Below, one piece after another: positions 9,231 through 17,804 of a stretch of 64,000 bases of DNA. How positions within the stretch are numbered: the first letter of the stretch is position 1; each line of letters starts with the position of its first letter. The DNA is from CAWJMF01 sp963843945 (lineage in GTDB: Bacteria; Vulcanimicrobiota; Vulcanimicrobiia; Vulcanimicrobiales; Vulcanimicrobiaceae): the NCBI GenBank assembly GCA_963843945.1, contig CAWJMF010000002.1, positions 1,302,001-1,366,000 on the forward strand. The letters run 5' to 3'. The position numbers were made by a program, and so were the translations under genes. Below the pieces are notes generated by a model. The model was not told the origin of the DNA, searched no databases, and saw only the letters and a list, made by a program, of their open reading frames with translations.

Positions 9231-9692
9231 ATGGCCAACCTCAGCGCCGGGGACACCGCGCCGGATTTCACGTTACGCACCGAAAAGGGCGACGCGGTGC
9301 AGCTTTCCGAGGCACTTTCGCGCGGTCCCGTGGTCCTCATCTTCTACCCGATGGACAACACGCCGGGCTGCACCGCACAGCTATGTGCCGTGCGCGACGA
9401 TGCGGCGCGCTACGCCGGCGCCGGCATTACCGTGTGGGGCGTGAACAACGGCAGCGCGCAATCGCATCAAGGGTTCATCGCCAAACACGGCTTCAGCGCG
9501 CCGTTACTCGTCGACGCCGATTTCGAAGTCGCGAAAAGGTACGACGCGGTACTCGGCCTCGGGCCGCTGCGGTTCGTCAACCGCACGGTCGTGGCCGTGG
9601 GACGCGACGGGAAGATCGCTTTCTACAAGCGTGGCTCCCCCTCGACGGAGGAAATCCTCGTGGCGCTGGGCGCGGGCGCGCCTAGGGGCTGA
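9231..9692 (+). CDS. Thioredoxin-dependent peroxiredoxin, PrxQ/BCP type
   Basis: A 153-residue peroxiredoxin with the PrxQ/BCP arrangement: peroxidatic Cys47 in the NTPGC motif and resolving Cys52 five residues later. It reduces hydroperoxides and is recharged by thioredoxin, so the thioredoxin reductase gene 0.8 kb away is a plausible partner. AGGAG sits five bases upstream of the ATG. The 3' end overlaps the convergent DUF5602-like gene by 11 bases. Confidence 0.92.
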   Translation: MANLSAGDTAPDFTLRTEKGDAVQLSEALSRGPVVLIFYPMDNTPGCTAQLCAVRDDAARYAGAGITVWGVNNGSAQSHQGFIAKHGFSAPLLVDADFEVAKRYDAVLGLGPLRFVNRTVVAVGRDGKIAFYKRGSPSTEEILVALGAGAPRG

Positions 9693-10410
9693 GTCCCCCG
9701 AACGCAACGTCGTAACGGTGCGCGTGCGGGTCGTAGGTCACGCTCCAGCGTGTCGGATGCAGACCCGGGACGGCCCAGTGGGCCGGCTGCGCGAGCGCCG
9801 CGTTGGTCTCTTGCCGCGCCCGCAACGCGGAGAGCGTCACCATCGCTTCCACAAAGACGGGCTTGCCGCCGTAGTAGCCGAAAATCGGCGTCATCGTGAA
9901 GTGACCGCCGTTGAACTCAGGCTCGCTGGCTGCGATGTAGTGCTGGCCCATGGCCGCGACGCTCGGGCTGCCCATGAAGCCCTGCGGCACGTCGCTCGCC
10001 GGCGGCGTCATCACGGCTAAGGGGCCGCTCTCGAGAATCGCCAGGCGCGACGCTTCGTCGATCGCGTAGAAGTGAAAGTCGAAATGGGGAACGTCGTAAA
10101 CCTTCGCGGGCGGATGACCGTGGGGGTGCCAGTCGATCACCGCGGTTCGATAACTCAGCAGCGCGTCGGCCGGCATGGGGACGGGGATCTCGGTTTCGTC
10201 TTTGCTGAGACCGTCGAGGGCGGCCTCGTCGAACGAAACTCCGAAGGCTTGCGGCTTCCCGTCCGGGCCGCGCTGGACCCAACTCCAGACGGAGCCGCCA
10301 CCCATCGTTTGGCGGGCGCTCGACTGCAGCGCGCTCGATGCGGCGAAGATCGCGCCGCCCGAAAACGACAAAGCCGCAACGATCGCGGCCGAAAAGACGA
10401 GTCTGCGCAC
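9682..10410 (-). CDS. Secreted DUF5602/TTHB210-like protein
   Basis: A 242-residue exported protein with a signal peptide (about 1-24). The middle contains a His-rich conserved patch, WHPHGHPP followed by VPHFDFHFY (about residues 115-135). This is the hallmark, as I remember it, of the TTHB210-like/DUF5602 family, whose function is unknown. The clustered His residues suggest metal binding. It faces the peroxiredoxin gene, with their ends overlapping. No enzymatic role can be claimed. Confidence 0.7.
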   Translation of the reverse strand: MRRLVFSAAIVAALSFSGGAIFAASSALQSSARQTMGGGSVWSWVQRGPDGKPQAFGVSFDEAALDGLSKDETEIPVPMPADALLSYRTAVIDWHPHGHPPAKVYDVPHFDFHFYAIDEASRLAILESGPLAVMTPPASDVPQGFMGSPSVAAMGQHYIAASEPEFNGGHFTMTPIFGYYGGKPVFVEAMVTLSALRARQETNAALAQPAHWAVPGLHPTRWSVTYDPHAHRYDVAFGGLSP

Positions 10411-10520
10411 GGTTTCCCTCCAAAATTCAAAACGGGCGCTCGGCTAAGAGCGCGCTCGTCCCAGCGGTTAATCGCAGGCCGCCCCAGACCTTCCGGCCGA
10501 AGCGCACATTCGCTCAAGCG

Positions 10521-11480
10521 CTAAAGCGAAGAGGCCGCCGTCGCGAGGCCGCCGGCCGCGCGCTCCGCATCGAGCTCTTCGAGATACTTCTCGGCGTCCA
10601 TCGAGGCGCGACAGCCCATGCCGGCTGCGGTGATCGCCTGCTTGTAGCGGATGTCGTAGACGTCGCCGGCGACGAAAACGCCGGGCACGCTCGTATGCAC
10701 GCCGTCCGGCGAGACGATGTAGCCGACGGCGTCCAAGGCCAGCTGATCTTTGAAAATCGCGGTATTCGGATCGTGCCCGATGGCGATGAAGAGCGCGTCG
10801 GCGGCAAACTCGCGCGTGGCGCCGGTCAGCAGGTCGCGCAGAACGAGCGCTTCGAGGTGGAACTCGCCCTTGGCCGCCTCGACTGTGGTGTTCCAGACGA
10901 ACTCGATCTTGGGGTGCGCCAGCGCGCGGTCGCCCATGATCTTGCTGGCCCGCAGCGCATCGCGCCGGTGGATCACCGTCACGCGCGAAGCGAAGCGCGT
11001 CAGGAAGAGCGCTTCTTCCATCGCCGAGTCGCCGCCGCCGGCGACGACGATGTGGCGCTCGCGAAAAAATGCGCCATCGCAGGTCGCGCAGGTCGAGATG
11101 CCGCGCCCCCGCAGGTGCTCTTCACCGGGAATCCCGAGCCAGCGCGCGCTCGCGCCCGTCGCGACGATCACGCTGTCGGCGAGGTACTCGACGTCGTCGG
11201 CCCAGACGCGAAAGGGCCGCTCCGAGAAATCGACGGCGGTCACGTCGTGGTTGTGGATGAGCGCGCCAAAACGCTCGGCTTGCGCGCGGAAGTGCTCCAT
11301 GAGCTCCGGGCCCATGATCCCGTTCGGGAAGCCGGGATAGTTCTCGACTTCGGTCGTGAACATCAGTTGACCGCCGTACTGCGCGCCGGCGAAGACACGC
11401 GGCGCGAGGTTCGCGCGCGCGGCATAAATCGCCGCGGTCAGACCCGCGGGGCCCGAGCCGATGATGATGAGCCGTTCCAT
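10521..11480 (-). CDS. trxB: Thioredoxin reductase
   Basis: A 319-residue flavoprotein. I choose the ATG that gives MERLIIIGSGPAG, because the 35 codons upstream in the same frame overlap the divergent gene and look non-coding. FAD binds at GSGPAG (8-13). The redox motif is CATC (Cys131, Cys134) in STCATCDGAFF, and the NADPH Rossmann motif GGGDSAMEE follows. The C-terminal FAD motif is VFVAGDV. It transfers electrons from NADPH to thioredoxin and thereby supports the nearby peroxiredoxin. It is transcribed divergently from the HTH-metallo-beta-lactamase gene across a 55-base gap. Confidence 0.94.
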   Translation of the reverse strand: MERLIIIGSGPAGLTAAIYAARANLAPRVFAGAQYGGQLMFTTEVENYPGFPNGIMGPELMEHFRAQAERFGALIHNHDVTAVDFSERPFRVWADDVEYLADSVIVATGASARWLGIPGEEHLRGRGISTCATCDGAFFRERHIVVAGGGDSAMEEALFLTRFASRVTVIHRRDALRASKIMGDRALAHPKIEFVWNTTVEAAKGEFHLEALVLRDLLTGATREFAADALFIAIGHDPNTAIFKDQLALDAVGYIVSPDGVHTSVPGVFVAGDVYDIRYKQAITAAGMGCRASMDAEKYLEELDAERAAGGLATAASSL

Positions 11481-11535
11481 TCCGGAGGGTTCGACCGCAG
11501 GGGAATCGTCTCCGGTTGCGCCGGAGAATGGAAGC

Positions 11536-12357
11536 GTGCTCGAGGATGAATTCGGCGACATACTCCGCAAGGCCAAACGCGGCACCGGAACGAGCGACGC
11601 GCAGATCGCCGCTCAGACCGGTCTGACCGTCCACGACCTGGAGGCCTGGACGCGAGGCGACGGCGTTCCGGGCGAGGAGGAAGCGCGCGCCCTCGCGCGC
11701 GCGCTCGGACTCGATCCCGGTAAGCTCGCCGACGCGGCCGCGCAGCGTTGGGAACCGCACGTGAGCATACCGCCCGACGTGCGCCACCATCCGCAAGACC
11801 CGCATCCTTCGAACGGCTATCTGTTCTTTTTGGAAGACGGACGCACGGCGGCGCTGATCGACCCGGCCGGCATTCCGCAGAACTTGATGCGCGCGATCGG
11901 CGCAGGGCCGTACGCACTGCGCTACATCCTCATCACGCACAAACACGCCGACCACTGCGACGCGACCGGCGACATTGCCAAAGCCTTTCCCCAGGCGCAG
12001 ATCGTGATGCACCGGTCCGACGTCGCCGCAATCGGAAAGCTCGCGCACCAGGCGCTGCCGATCCGCGACGGCGAGGAACTGCCGTTCGGCGAAAACGCGG
12101 CGATCCGGATGCTGCACACGCCCGGCCACACCGACGGTTCGTCGTGCTTTCTATTCCGCTCGACGCTCTTCACCGGCGACACGCTGTTCGCCGGCAGCGT
12201 CGGTGGTGCGTTCGGCGAGCGCAGCGGCTACCGCGACATCCTCGACAGCGTCCGCACGAAGATCTTCGCGCTCGACGACGCGACCGTCCTCATGCCCGGC
12301 CACGGGCCGCCCTCCACGGTCGCCGAGGAGAAGGCCCACAACCCGTTCTTCCCTTAG
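11536..12357 (+). CDS. Metallo-beta-lactamase-fold hydrolase with N-terminal HTH-like domain
   Basis: The chosen GTG gives 273 residues. In-frame starts further upstream would run into the divergent trxB start. Residues about 5-65 form a small helical domain (TSDAQIAAQTGLTVHDLEAW then an EEARALARALGLD helix) that looks like an XRE/Cro helix-turn-helix. The rest is a metallo-beta-lactamase domain with the zinc motif HKHADH (His135, His137, Asp139, His140), then HTPGHT, TGDTLF and PGHGP. The enzyme part resembles glyoxalase II-type hydrolases. An HTH fused to this fold is unusual. It could regulate its own region or the trxB promoter, but that is inference. Confidence 0.82.
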   Translation: MLEDEFGDILRKAKRGTGTSDAQIAAQTGLTVHDLEAWTRGDGVPGEEEARALARALGLDPGKLADAAAQRWEPHVSIPPDVRHHPQDPHPSNGYLFFLEDGRTAALIDPAGIPQNLMRAIGAGPYALRYILITHKHADHCDATGDIAKAFPQAQIVMHRSDVAAIGKLAHQALPIRDGEELPFGENAAIRMLHTPGHTDGSSCFLFRSTLFTGDTLFAGSVGGAFGERSGYRDILDSVRTKIFALDDATVLMPGHGPPSTVAEEKAHNPFFP

Positions 12358-12394
12358 AGGTTTAGTTTCTTCCCCTTCGTGGCATCCTTATTCG

Positions 12395-12637
12395 ATGAAA
12401 CCGAAAGTGGAGGCGATCTTCGACCTGCGGGCCGCCGCCGAGGCGCATGCCCGCGCTGAAGTCGCGGTCGAACGGGCGCCCACGCCGGCCAAGAAAGACG
12501 AGTTGCTCGACGCGAAGCTGACGCTGGAAGAGGCGACGCAGGACGCGATCGACGCTTGCGAGCACTGTGCGCTTCCGCATGCCAAAGGCGAGCCGTGCCG
12601 GATCTTCGACTTCCCGGCAGCCGAGGACGGAGCCTAA
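12395..12637 (+). CDS. Small conserved-looking cytosolic protein, unknown
   Basis: An 80-residue acidic, helical protein (rich in Ala, Glu, Lys) with a CEHC pair near residues 55-58 and a third Cys at 68. The Cys/His pattern (CEHCALPHAKGEPC) could bind a metal ion. I do not recognise the family. It begins 37 bases after the hydrolase gene in the same direction and stops one base before the convergent anti-sigma gene. The start ATG is the only sensible one. The frame upstream is the shadow of the preceding gene. Confidence 0.6.
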   Translation: MKPKVEAIFDLRAAAEAHARAEVAVERAPTPAKKDELLDAKLTLEEATQDAIDACEHCALPHAKGEPCRIFDFPAAEDGA

Positions 12638-12638
12638 G

Positions 12639-13058
12639 CTACGAGGTAGCCTCGTCCCCGTTCGCGTTCGCTTCCGGCAGGCGGATTTCGAGCCGCACGC
12701 CGCTACCGTTCTCAAAATAGCTGACGCGGTCGAGCAAGTTCTTCATCAGAAAGAGGCCCCAGCCGCGCAGCTTATCGTTGGGCCCGGGCGCCGGTTGGGC
12801 CGGCGCCTCGAAGCCGCGTCCGCGATCCTTGACCTCAACGACGAGCTTCGTTCCGTCGAAACTGCAGCGCATCTCGAAGTAGCCACGCAGCTTGTTCCCG
12901 TGCTCGATGGCGTTGGAGATCGCCTCACCCGTCGCGAGCTCGAGGTCGGCGAGGCGTTGGCCGGAGAAGCCGCAGGCTTGAGCAAAAGTCGACACCGACC
13001 GGCGCGCAGCTCTCGCGCTATCCGGCGTCGCACGGTAGCGCATCCGTAGCCCGGTCAT
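12639..13058 (-). CDS. Anti-sigma regulatory factor-type serine kinase (HATPase_c_2)
   Basis: A protein of about 139 residues of the SpoIIAB/RsbW family, GHKL-type ATPases that bind sigma factors and phosphorylate anti-anti-sigma proteins. The N-box (ATGEAISNAIEHGNK), G1 box (VKDRGRGF) and G2 box (GWGLFLMKNLLD) are all present. I use the ATG that gives MTGLRMRYRATPDSARA. A TTG 45 bases upstream and an ATG 15 bases downstream are alternatives. No partner sigma factor or STAS-domain antagonist is adjacent. It is divergent from the YqhA-type gene. Confidence 0.85.
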   Translation of the reverse strand: MTGLRMRYRATPDSARAARRSVSTFAQACGFSGQRLADLELATGEAISNAIEHGNKLRGYFEMRCSFDGTKLVVEVKDRGRGFEAPAQPAPGPNDKLRGWGLFLMKNLLDRVSYFENGSGVRLEIRLPEANANGDEATS

Positions 13059-13147
13059 CGTCGAAACGCTACGGAAACGGATCCGGCGGACCCTGCCGGA
13101 CAAGCGGCCGGGAGGCGCTAAACCGGCGAAGTGTGAAGTCCGGGCCG

Positions 13148-13687
13148 ATGCGACGGCTGGAGCGATTGTTCGAAGGCTTCCTTTGGAATAGCCGCTTCAT
13201 CACCATTTTCGCGGTGCTCGCGAGTCTGATCGCCTCGCTCGCGATGTTCTACGTGGCGGGCCTGGACATCGCCGAAACGCTGCGGAGCGTCGCGGCTTAT
13301 GCGACGGTCGGGCACGACCCCCAAACCCGCGACGTGCTTCGCGGCGACATCATCGCCGGCGTCGCGGAGTTCGTGGAAGGCTTCCTCTTCGCATTGGTCT
13401 TGCTGATCTTCGCGCTCGGGATCTACGAGCTCTTTATCCGCGACATCGGCGCCGCCGACGCGTCCCCCACCTCGAAGCGTGCGTTCAGGGTCGAGTCGCT
13501 GGACGATCTCAAAGAGAAACTTGCGAAAGTCATCTTCTTGATCTTGATCGTGCGCTATTTCGAGTACGCGCTCGACTTGCCGGTGAAGTCCTCGCTGGAC
13601 TTGCTCTATCTGGCCGTCGGAATCTTGTTGATCGGGGTCGCGCTGTACTTGACAAAGCCCAGGCCTCGGAACCCGGACAAAGTCTAA
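13148..13687 (+). CDS. YqhA/UPF0114 family inner-membrane protein
   Basis: About 179 residues with four predicted membrane helices (around 20-40, 75-100, 125-145 and 150-170) and the UPF0114 pattern LEGFLFALVLLIFALGIYELF. The family is widespread in bacteria and plants. Its role is unknown, although structural work suggests a channel-like oligomer. The ATG giving MRRLERLFEGF is preferred. A GTG 15 bases upstream is possible. It ends three bases from the convergent TlpA-TPR gene. Confidence 0.87.
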   Translation: MRRLERLFEGFLWNSRFITIFAVLASLIASLAMFYVAGLDIAETLRSVAAYATVGHDPQTRDVLRGDIIAGVAEFVEGFLFALVLLIFALGIYELFIRDIGAADASPTSKRAFRVESLDDLKEKLAKVIFLILIVRYFEYALDLPVKSSLDLLYLAVGILLIGVALYLTKPRPRNPDKV

Positions 13688-13690
13688 GCG

Positions 13691-15343
13691 CTAGGTCGTG
13701 ACGCTCGCGGTTTCGGCGCCGTCGTTGCCGATCACGCGCACCTTGCCGGGCAGTGCACCCTTGTCGGGCGGCACGAGCTGGAACTCGATGATCTTCACCC
13801 CGGATGCCGGGATGTTGACGCTCACCTTGAAAGGCGCGCAGACGCGATCGGTGCAGAACGACGCGACCCAACCCTTCGGCACGCCGGCCGTCGTGAGCGC
13901 TACGCTTTTGCCGGCCGTTCCCGCGACGACCAAACGGTACTTGATCGTGTTAGGCACGCTGCCGGGCAGTTCGGCACCGGTCCAGGGCGCCATCGAGAGC
14001 GAGGTCTTCGACGGACCCACCAGGCTCAAAGCGACGATCGCTTCTTGGCCCTCTTCGAGGTCCATGTCGTGGCGCGAGTCCTTGGGCGGCAGTTTCGCAG
14101 CGGTCGCCAGCGCTGCCTCGAATTCGGTGCGCGCGCCCGCCGGATCGCCGCCCTTGACGTGCGCGCGACCGGAGTACAAGTAGGCCGAGGCCAATAGCCG
14201 CAGCGCGTGCGCGTCGTGCGGTTTGGCGGCGACGTGGGCTTGCCCGAGCGCCGTGGCGCGCGCGAAGGCCGCATACGATTCGTCGAAGCGCTTCATCGCC
14301 GCATAGGCGATGCCGAGATCGATCAAGTCGCCGACGCTCGCCGGATCGAGCGCAGCGAGTTTCTGGTCGGTATCGATGACGAGGTCGTACTGTTTTAGCC
14401 GGGCCGCGGCCGTCGCGAGGCCGCCCAGCGCGTCTTCATCTTTGGGAAGAATCGCGAGCGTCGCCTGATAATCGTCACGCGCCTCGCTCCACTGTTCGAG
14501 TGCGCTGGCCGCGTCGCCGCGCAGACGCGCCAGCAGCGCCTTATCGTCGTCGGTCGTTGCAACCGGGGCGAGGGCCGCGATCGCGCGATCTCGCAGGGCC
14601 GCTTGTTCGGCGCGCGTCTTGAGCAGATCCGTCGGATTTCCGGCAGCCGGGTCGCTCGCGTCGAGCAGCTCGTCGGCCTTCGCAATGGTGGCGTCCGCTT
14701 TGCGGGCGTCGGCGGCGATCGCCGCTTCGCTCCCGCTGAAGGCCGGCGTCCCCTGCGTCAGCAGCGCGTCGATCTTCGTCTGTTGCGGCGAGGCGATCGC
14801 GAGGCTTTGACCTTGCGCCGCGGCGGCCGTGAGCGCCGCGAGCTGCGAGGGCGCGATGATGTCGATATAGCGTGCGCGCAGAATGCCTTGCGGATCGATC
14901 ACGTACGTCGTGGGGAAATATTGAATGTCGTAGCCGCGCTCGAAGGCTTTATCCGAATCGATCGCCAGCTGATACGGGACGCCTTTGGCGATCGCATAGG
15001 CTTGCACGATCGGTGCTTCTTCGGTCGTATCGACGCCGAGAAACTCAACGTCTTTGAGGCGCAGCTTGCCGTAGCTCGCGATCAGGTCTGGCATCTCTTC
15101 GCGGCAGGGCGGGCACCAAGTCGCCCACACGTTCACGACCAGCGTCTTGCCGCGAAAGCTCGCGAGCGTCACCGTCTTCCCGTCGATCGTCTTGAGCGTG
15201 AAGTCCGGCGCGGCCGCACCGACCTGAGGGCCGGTCAAGGCAGGCGGATTGGGGGCCGGCTGCGCCGGCGCGCCGGCGGCGCGGGCGGAGACGGTGCCCG
15301 CGGCGAGGGCCGCGGCGAACAAGCTGACGGCGAGGCGTTTCAT
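13691..15343 (-). CDS. TlpA/ResA-like thioredoxin fused to TPR domain, exported
   Basis: A 550-residue exported protein: signal peptide (1-23), TlpA/ResA-type thioredoxin domain (about 40-175) with active site Cys77-Pro-Pro-Cys80 in WATWCPPC, then a long helical region with TPR-like repeats (about 240-430), then a C-terminal beta-rich domain. It probably works as a membrane-facing thiol-disulfide oxidoreductase outside the cytoplasm, the TPR part giving partner binding. It is the last gene of a minus-strand cluster with the ABC-2 exporter, 52 bases after the permease gene. Confidence 0.85.
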   Translation of the reverse strand: MKRLAVSLFAAALAAGTVSARAAGAPAQPAPNPPALTGPQVGAAAPDFTLKTIDGKTVTLASFRGKTLVVNVWATWCPPCREEMPDLIASYGKLRLKDVEFLGVDTTEEAPIVQAYAIAKGVPYQLAIDSDKAFERGYDIQYFPTTYVIDPQGILRARYIDIIAPSQLAALTAAAAQGQSLAIASPQQTKIDALLTQGTPAFSGSEAAIAADARKADATIAKADELLDASDPAAGNPTDLLKTRAEQAALRDRAIAALAPVATTDDDKALLARLRGDAASALEQWSEARDDYQATLAILPKDEDALGGLATAAARLKQYDLVIDTDQKLAALDPASVGDLIDLGIAYAAMKRFDESYAAFARATALGQAHVAAKPHDAHALRLLASAYLYSGRAHVKGGDPAGARTEFEAALATAAKLPPKDSRHDMDLEEGQEAIVALSLVGPSKTSLSMAPWTGAELPGSVPNTIKYRLVVAGTAGKSVALTTAGVPKGWVASFCTDRVCAPFKVSVNIPASGVKIIEFQLVPPDKGALPGKVRVIGNDGAETASVTT

Positions 15344-15395
15344 CCGGCCAGTCTTCGACCCGGCGCGCCGCCGGTTCCCTCCGGACGCGGCAGGC

Positions 15396-16163
15396 TCAGG
15401 TGCGCAGCTTGTACCCGCGCGCCGTCATCTCGAGGGCCACGCCGAGCGCCAGCGCGGTCAGGCCCGCCACGACGCCGAGCGACAGTCCGAGCCGGACGTC
15501 CCCGTGTCCCGTATACGAGTAACGCAGCGCGTCGATCATATAGAACATCGGATTGAAGAGCGCGATGTGGCGCACCAGCGGCGGAAGAAATTGCGCGGTC
15601 GTGAAAACTCCGCCGACGAAGATCAGCGGCGTGATCACGAAGGTTTGAAGGACCGCGATGTGATCGAACTTCTCGGCGAGCAACCCGCTGATCAAGCCGA
15701 GGCCGCCGAAGAGCGCGGCGACCAGCACCACGACGCCGAAAAAGAGCGGCCAATTTTGGGGAACCGTTCGCACCATCGCGAACCCGACGGCGAGAATCAG
15801 GAGCGCGATGATCAAGGCGCGCAGGACCGCCGCCGCGACGTAGCCGGCCACGATCTCCAAGGCCGACATGGGCGCGATCAGCATCTCCTGGATCGCGTTG
15901 AGAAAACGGCTCTGGAAGAGCGAACTCGACGACTCACCGTAGGTTTGATCGATCACTTGCAGCATGATCAGCCCCGGGATGAGGAACGCCGCGTACGAAA
16001 CGCCGTCGATGCTTTTCACGCGGCTGCCCAGGCCCAACCCGAAGACGAGCACGTAAAGGATGGTCGTGATGATCGGCGGCCAGACGACTTGGTTGATGAC
16101 CTTGTAGGTCCGCACGAGCTCGCGCTTGACCAGCGTCCCAAAACCGATCGGATTGGCGCGCAT
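15396..16163 (-). CDS. ABC-2 type transporter permease
   Basis: A 255-residue inner-membrane protein with six predicted helices in the ABC-2 (DrrB/NodJ-like) pattern, including FGLGLGSRV, LIPGLIMLQV and the conserved region around IFVGGVFTTAQFLPP. It forms the membrane channel for the ATPase encoded immediately upstream, whose TGA stop shares one base with this ATG. Such pairs export drugs, polysaccharides or lipids. The substrate here cannot be told from sequence. Confidence 0.9.
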   Translation of the reverse strand: MRANPIGFGTLVKRELVRTYKVINQVVWPPIITTILYVLVFGLGLGSRVKSIDGVSYAAFLIPGLIMLQVIDQTYGESSSSLFQSRFLNAIQEMLIAPMSALEIVAGYVAAAVLRALIIALLILAVGFAMVRTVPQNWPLFFGVVVLVAALFGGLGLISGLLAEKFDHIAVLQTFVITPLIFVGGVFTTAQFLPPLVRHIALFNPMFYMIDALRYSYTGHGDVRLGLSLGVVAGLTALALGVALEMTARGYKLRT

Positions 16164-17092
16164 CAGCGTTTGACCAAGTCGAGAAAGACGTCTTGCAGGC
16201 TCGAGCGTTTGAAATCGACGTCGAGGATCTCGCAGCCCATCCGTTCCAAATCCGCCAGCGTCGGGGCGATCGCTCCGGGAGGCAGGTCGTCGATGTGGAG
16301 CGTCTTGGTGGCGCGCTCGAAGCGGGCGCCAAGTCCGGCCAGCGCGGCCGGCAGCGGCTCGAGATCGCGATCGACTTTGACGCTCAACGTCGTCTGCCCG
16401 CGGCGCGCGAGCAGCGCCGCGGTCGACTCCATCGCGACGATGCGGCCGCGCTCGATGATCGCGATGTTGCGGCAGAGGGCTTCGGCTTCTTCGAGGTAGT
16501 GCGTGGTCAGGATGATCGTCGTGCCGGCGGCGTTGAGCTCGCGTAGCAGTTCCCATAGCTCGATGCGCAGCTCGACGTCCACGCCGGCGGTCGGTTCGTC
16601 GAGAATCAACAGCTCGGGCTCGTGAATCATGGCGCGCGCGAGCGAAAGCCGGCGCTTCATCCCGCCCGACAGGTGCGTATAGGTTTCGCGCGACTTCGCG
16701 CTCAAGCCGAAGCGCTCGAGCAACGCGTCGGCGCGAGCGCGTACCGCGCGCGGCGGCAAACCGTAGTAGCCCGCCTGGTAGATCAGGATGTCGCGAATCG
16801 ACAGGTAGCGGTCGAAGTTATACTCTTGCGGCGCGAGTCCGATCAGCCGGCGCGCCGCGCGCCAATCGCGAACCGTATCGTGGCCGAAGACCGAAATCGC
16901 GCCCGCGTCGATTTTGGCCAGGCCGACGATCGCGTTGATCGTCGTCGTCTTGCCCGCGCCGTTCGGTCCGAGAAAACCAAAGAAATCGCCCGCGTCTACC
17001 GCGAGCGAAACGTCGTCGACCGCTCGAAACGTGCCGTAGCTCTTGCAGAGATGCTCGACGCGCACGGCCGGCGCTTCACGGGATCCGTTCAT
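16163..17092 (-). CDS. ABC transporter ATP-binding protein (DrrA-like)
   Basis: A 309-residue ATPase with Walker A GPNGAGKT (42-49), Q-loop at APQEYNFD, signature LSGGMKRR, Walker B LLILDEPTAGVD and H-loop THYLEEAE. The C-terminal 80 residues form the extra domain typical of DrrA/CcmA-type exporters. It partners with the ABC-2 permease by a stop/start overlap. Its first 17 bases overlap the end of the metallophosphatase gene, which supports an operon. Confidence 0.92.
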   Translation of the reverse strand: MNGSREAPAVRVEHLCKSYGTFRAVDDVSLAVDAGDFFGFLGPNGAGKTTTINAIVGLAKIDAGAISVFGHDTVRDWRAARRLIGLAPQEYNFDRYLSIRDILIYQAGYYGLPPRAVRARADALLERFGLSAKSRETYTHLSGGMKRRLSLARAMIHEPELLILDEPTAGVDVELRIELWELLRELNAAGTTIILTTHYLEEAEALCRNIAIIERGRIVAMESTAALLARRGQTTLSVKVDRDLEPLPAALAGLGARFERATKTLHIDDLPPGAIAPTLADLERMGCEILDVDFKRSSLQDVFLDLVKR

Positions 17093-17804
17093 CCAACTCC
17101 TTGTAACGATGCCGTCGCAGCACTTTGATCCGCTGCTTCGCATCGGGCATCCCGCTCTTCTCGATGTCGCGCACGACTTTTTCGACGTCGAAGGCGACGC
17201 GACGATGCTTGACCTGCCAACCGTCCGAGCGCTGCGTGAAGATCGCGTAACTCGCGCGCGGGTCGCCGTCCTTGGGCAGACCGGCCGAAGCGACGTCGAC
17301 CAGCAGCTTCTCGCGCCAATGCCGCACGTAGGGCAGATGCAGGTGCCCGAAGGCGATCGCGCGCTCTTCGACCCCGGCAAAAGCGCGCGCCAAGAACGCG
17401 TCGTCGGCATCGGGCCAGACGTGCTCGTCGTCGCTCTTTGGGTTGGCGTGAACCACCAGCAGGGCGCCGGCGCCTTCGCCGAAGCGCAGCGAGAAAGGCA
17501 GATCGAACAAACGCTGCGTCCACTCGGGACCGAGCGCCGCACGCTGCCAGTCGAGTTGCGGAAAATCCTCGTCGCCGGCCGCGAAGGTTTGCACGTCGCC
17601 GATGTAACGGTCGGTGTTACCGCGCACGCAAGCCGCGCCGATCGTCTCCAAGCGCTCGAGCACGTCGCGCGGGCGCGGACCGTCCATGCACAGGTCGCCT
17701 GCCGCGACGTGCACGTCCGCGCCGCCTTGTTCGGCCAGGTCGACGAGGCACGCGTCGAGACCCCGGACGTTGCCGTGAATGTCGGAAAAGATCGCGATGC
17801 GCAT
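17076..17804 (-). CDS. Calcineurin-like metallophosphoesterase (YfcE/MJ0936-like)
   Basis: A 242-residue cytosolic phosphoesterase. The dimetal motifs are Asp8-x-His10 (FSDIHGN), GD at 36-37, GNTD at 62-65, a His in VVHANP and GHLH at 153-156. Family members hydrolyse phosphodiesters or phosphomonoesters with Mn or Fe, with broad activity in vitro. The in-vivo substrate is unknown. Its ATG shares one base with the stop of the DDAH-like gene, so the two are translationally coupled. Confidence 0.9.
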   Translation of the reverse strand: MRIAIFSDIHGNVRGLDACLVDLAEQGGADVHVAAGDLCMDGPRPRDVLERLETIGAACVRGNTDRYIGDVQTFAAGDEDFPQLDWQRAALGPEWTQRLFDLPFSLRFGEGAGALLVVHANPKSDDEHVWPDADDAFLARAFAGVEERAIAFGHLHLPYVRHWREKLLVDVASAGLPKDGDPRASYAIFTQRSDGWQVKHRRVAFDVEKVVRDIEKSGMPDAKQRIKVLRRHRYKELDERIP

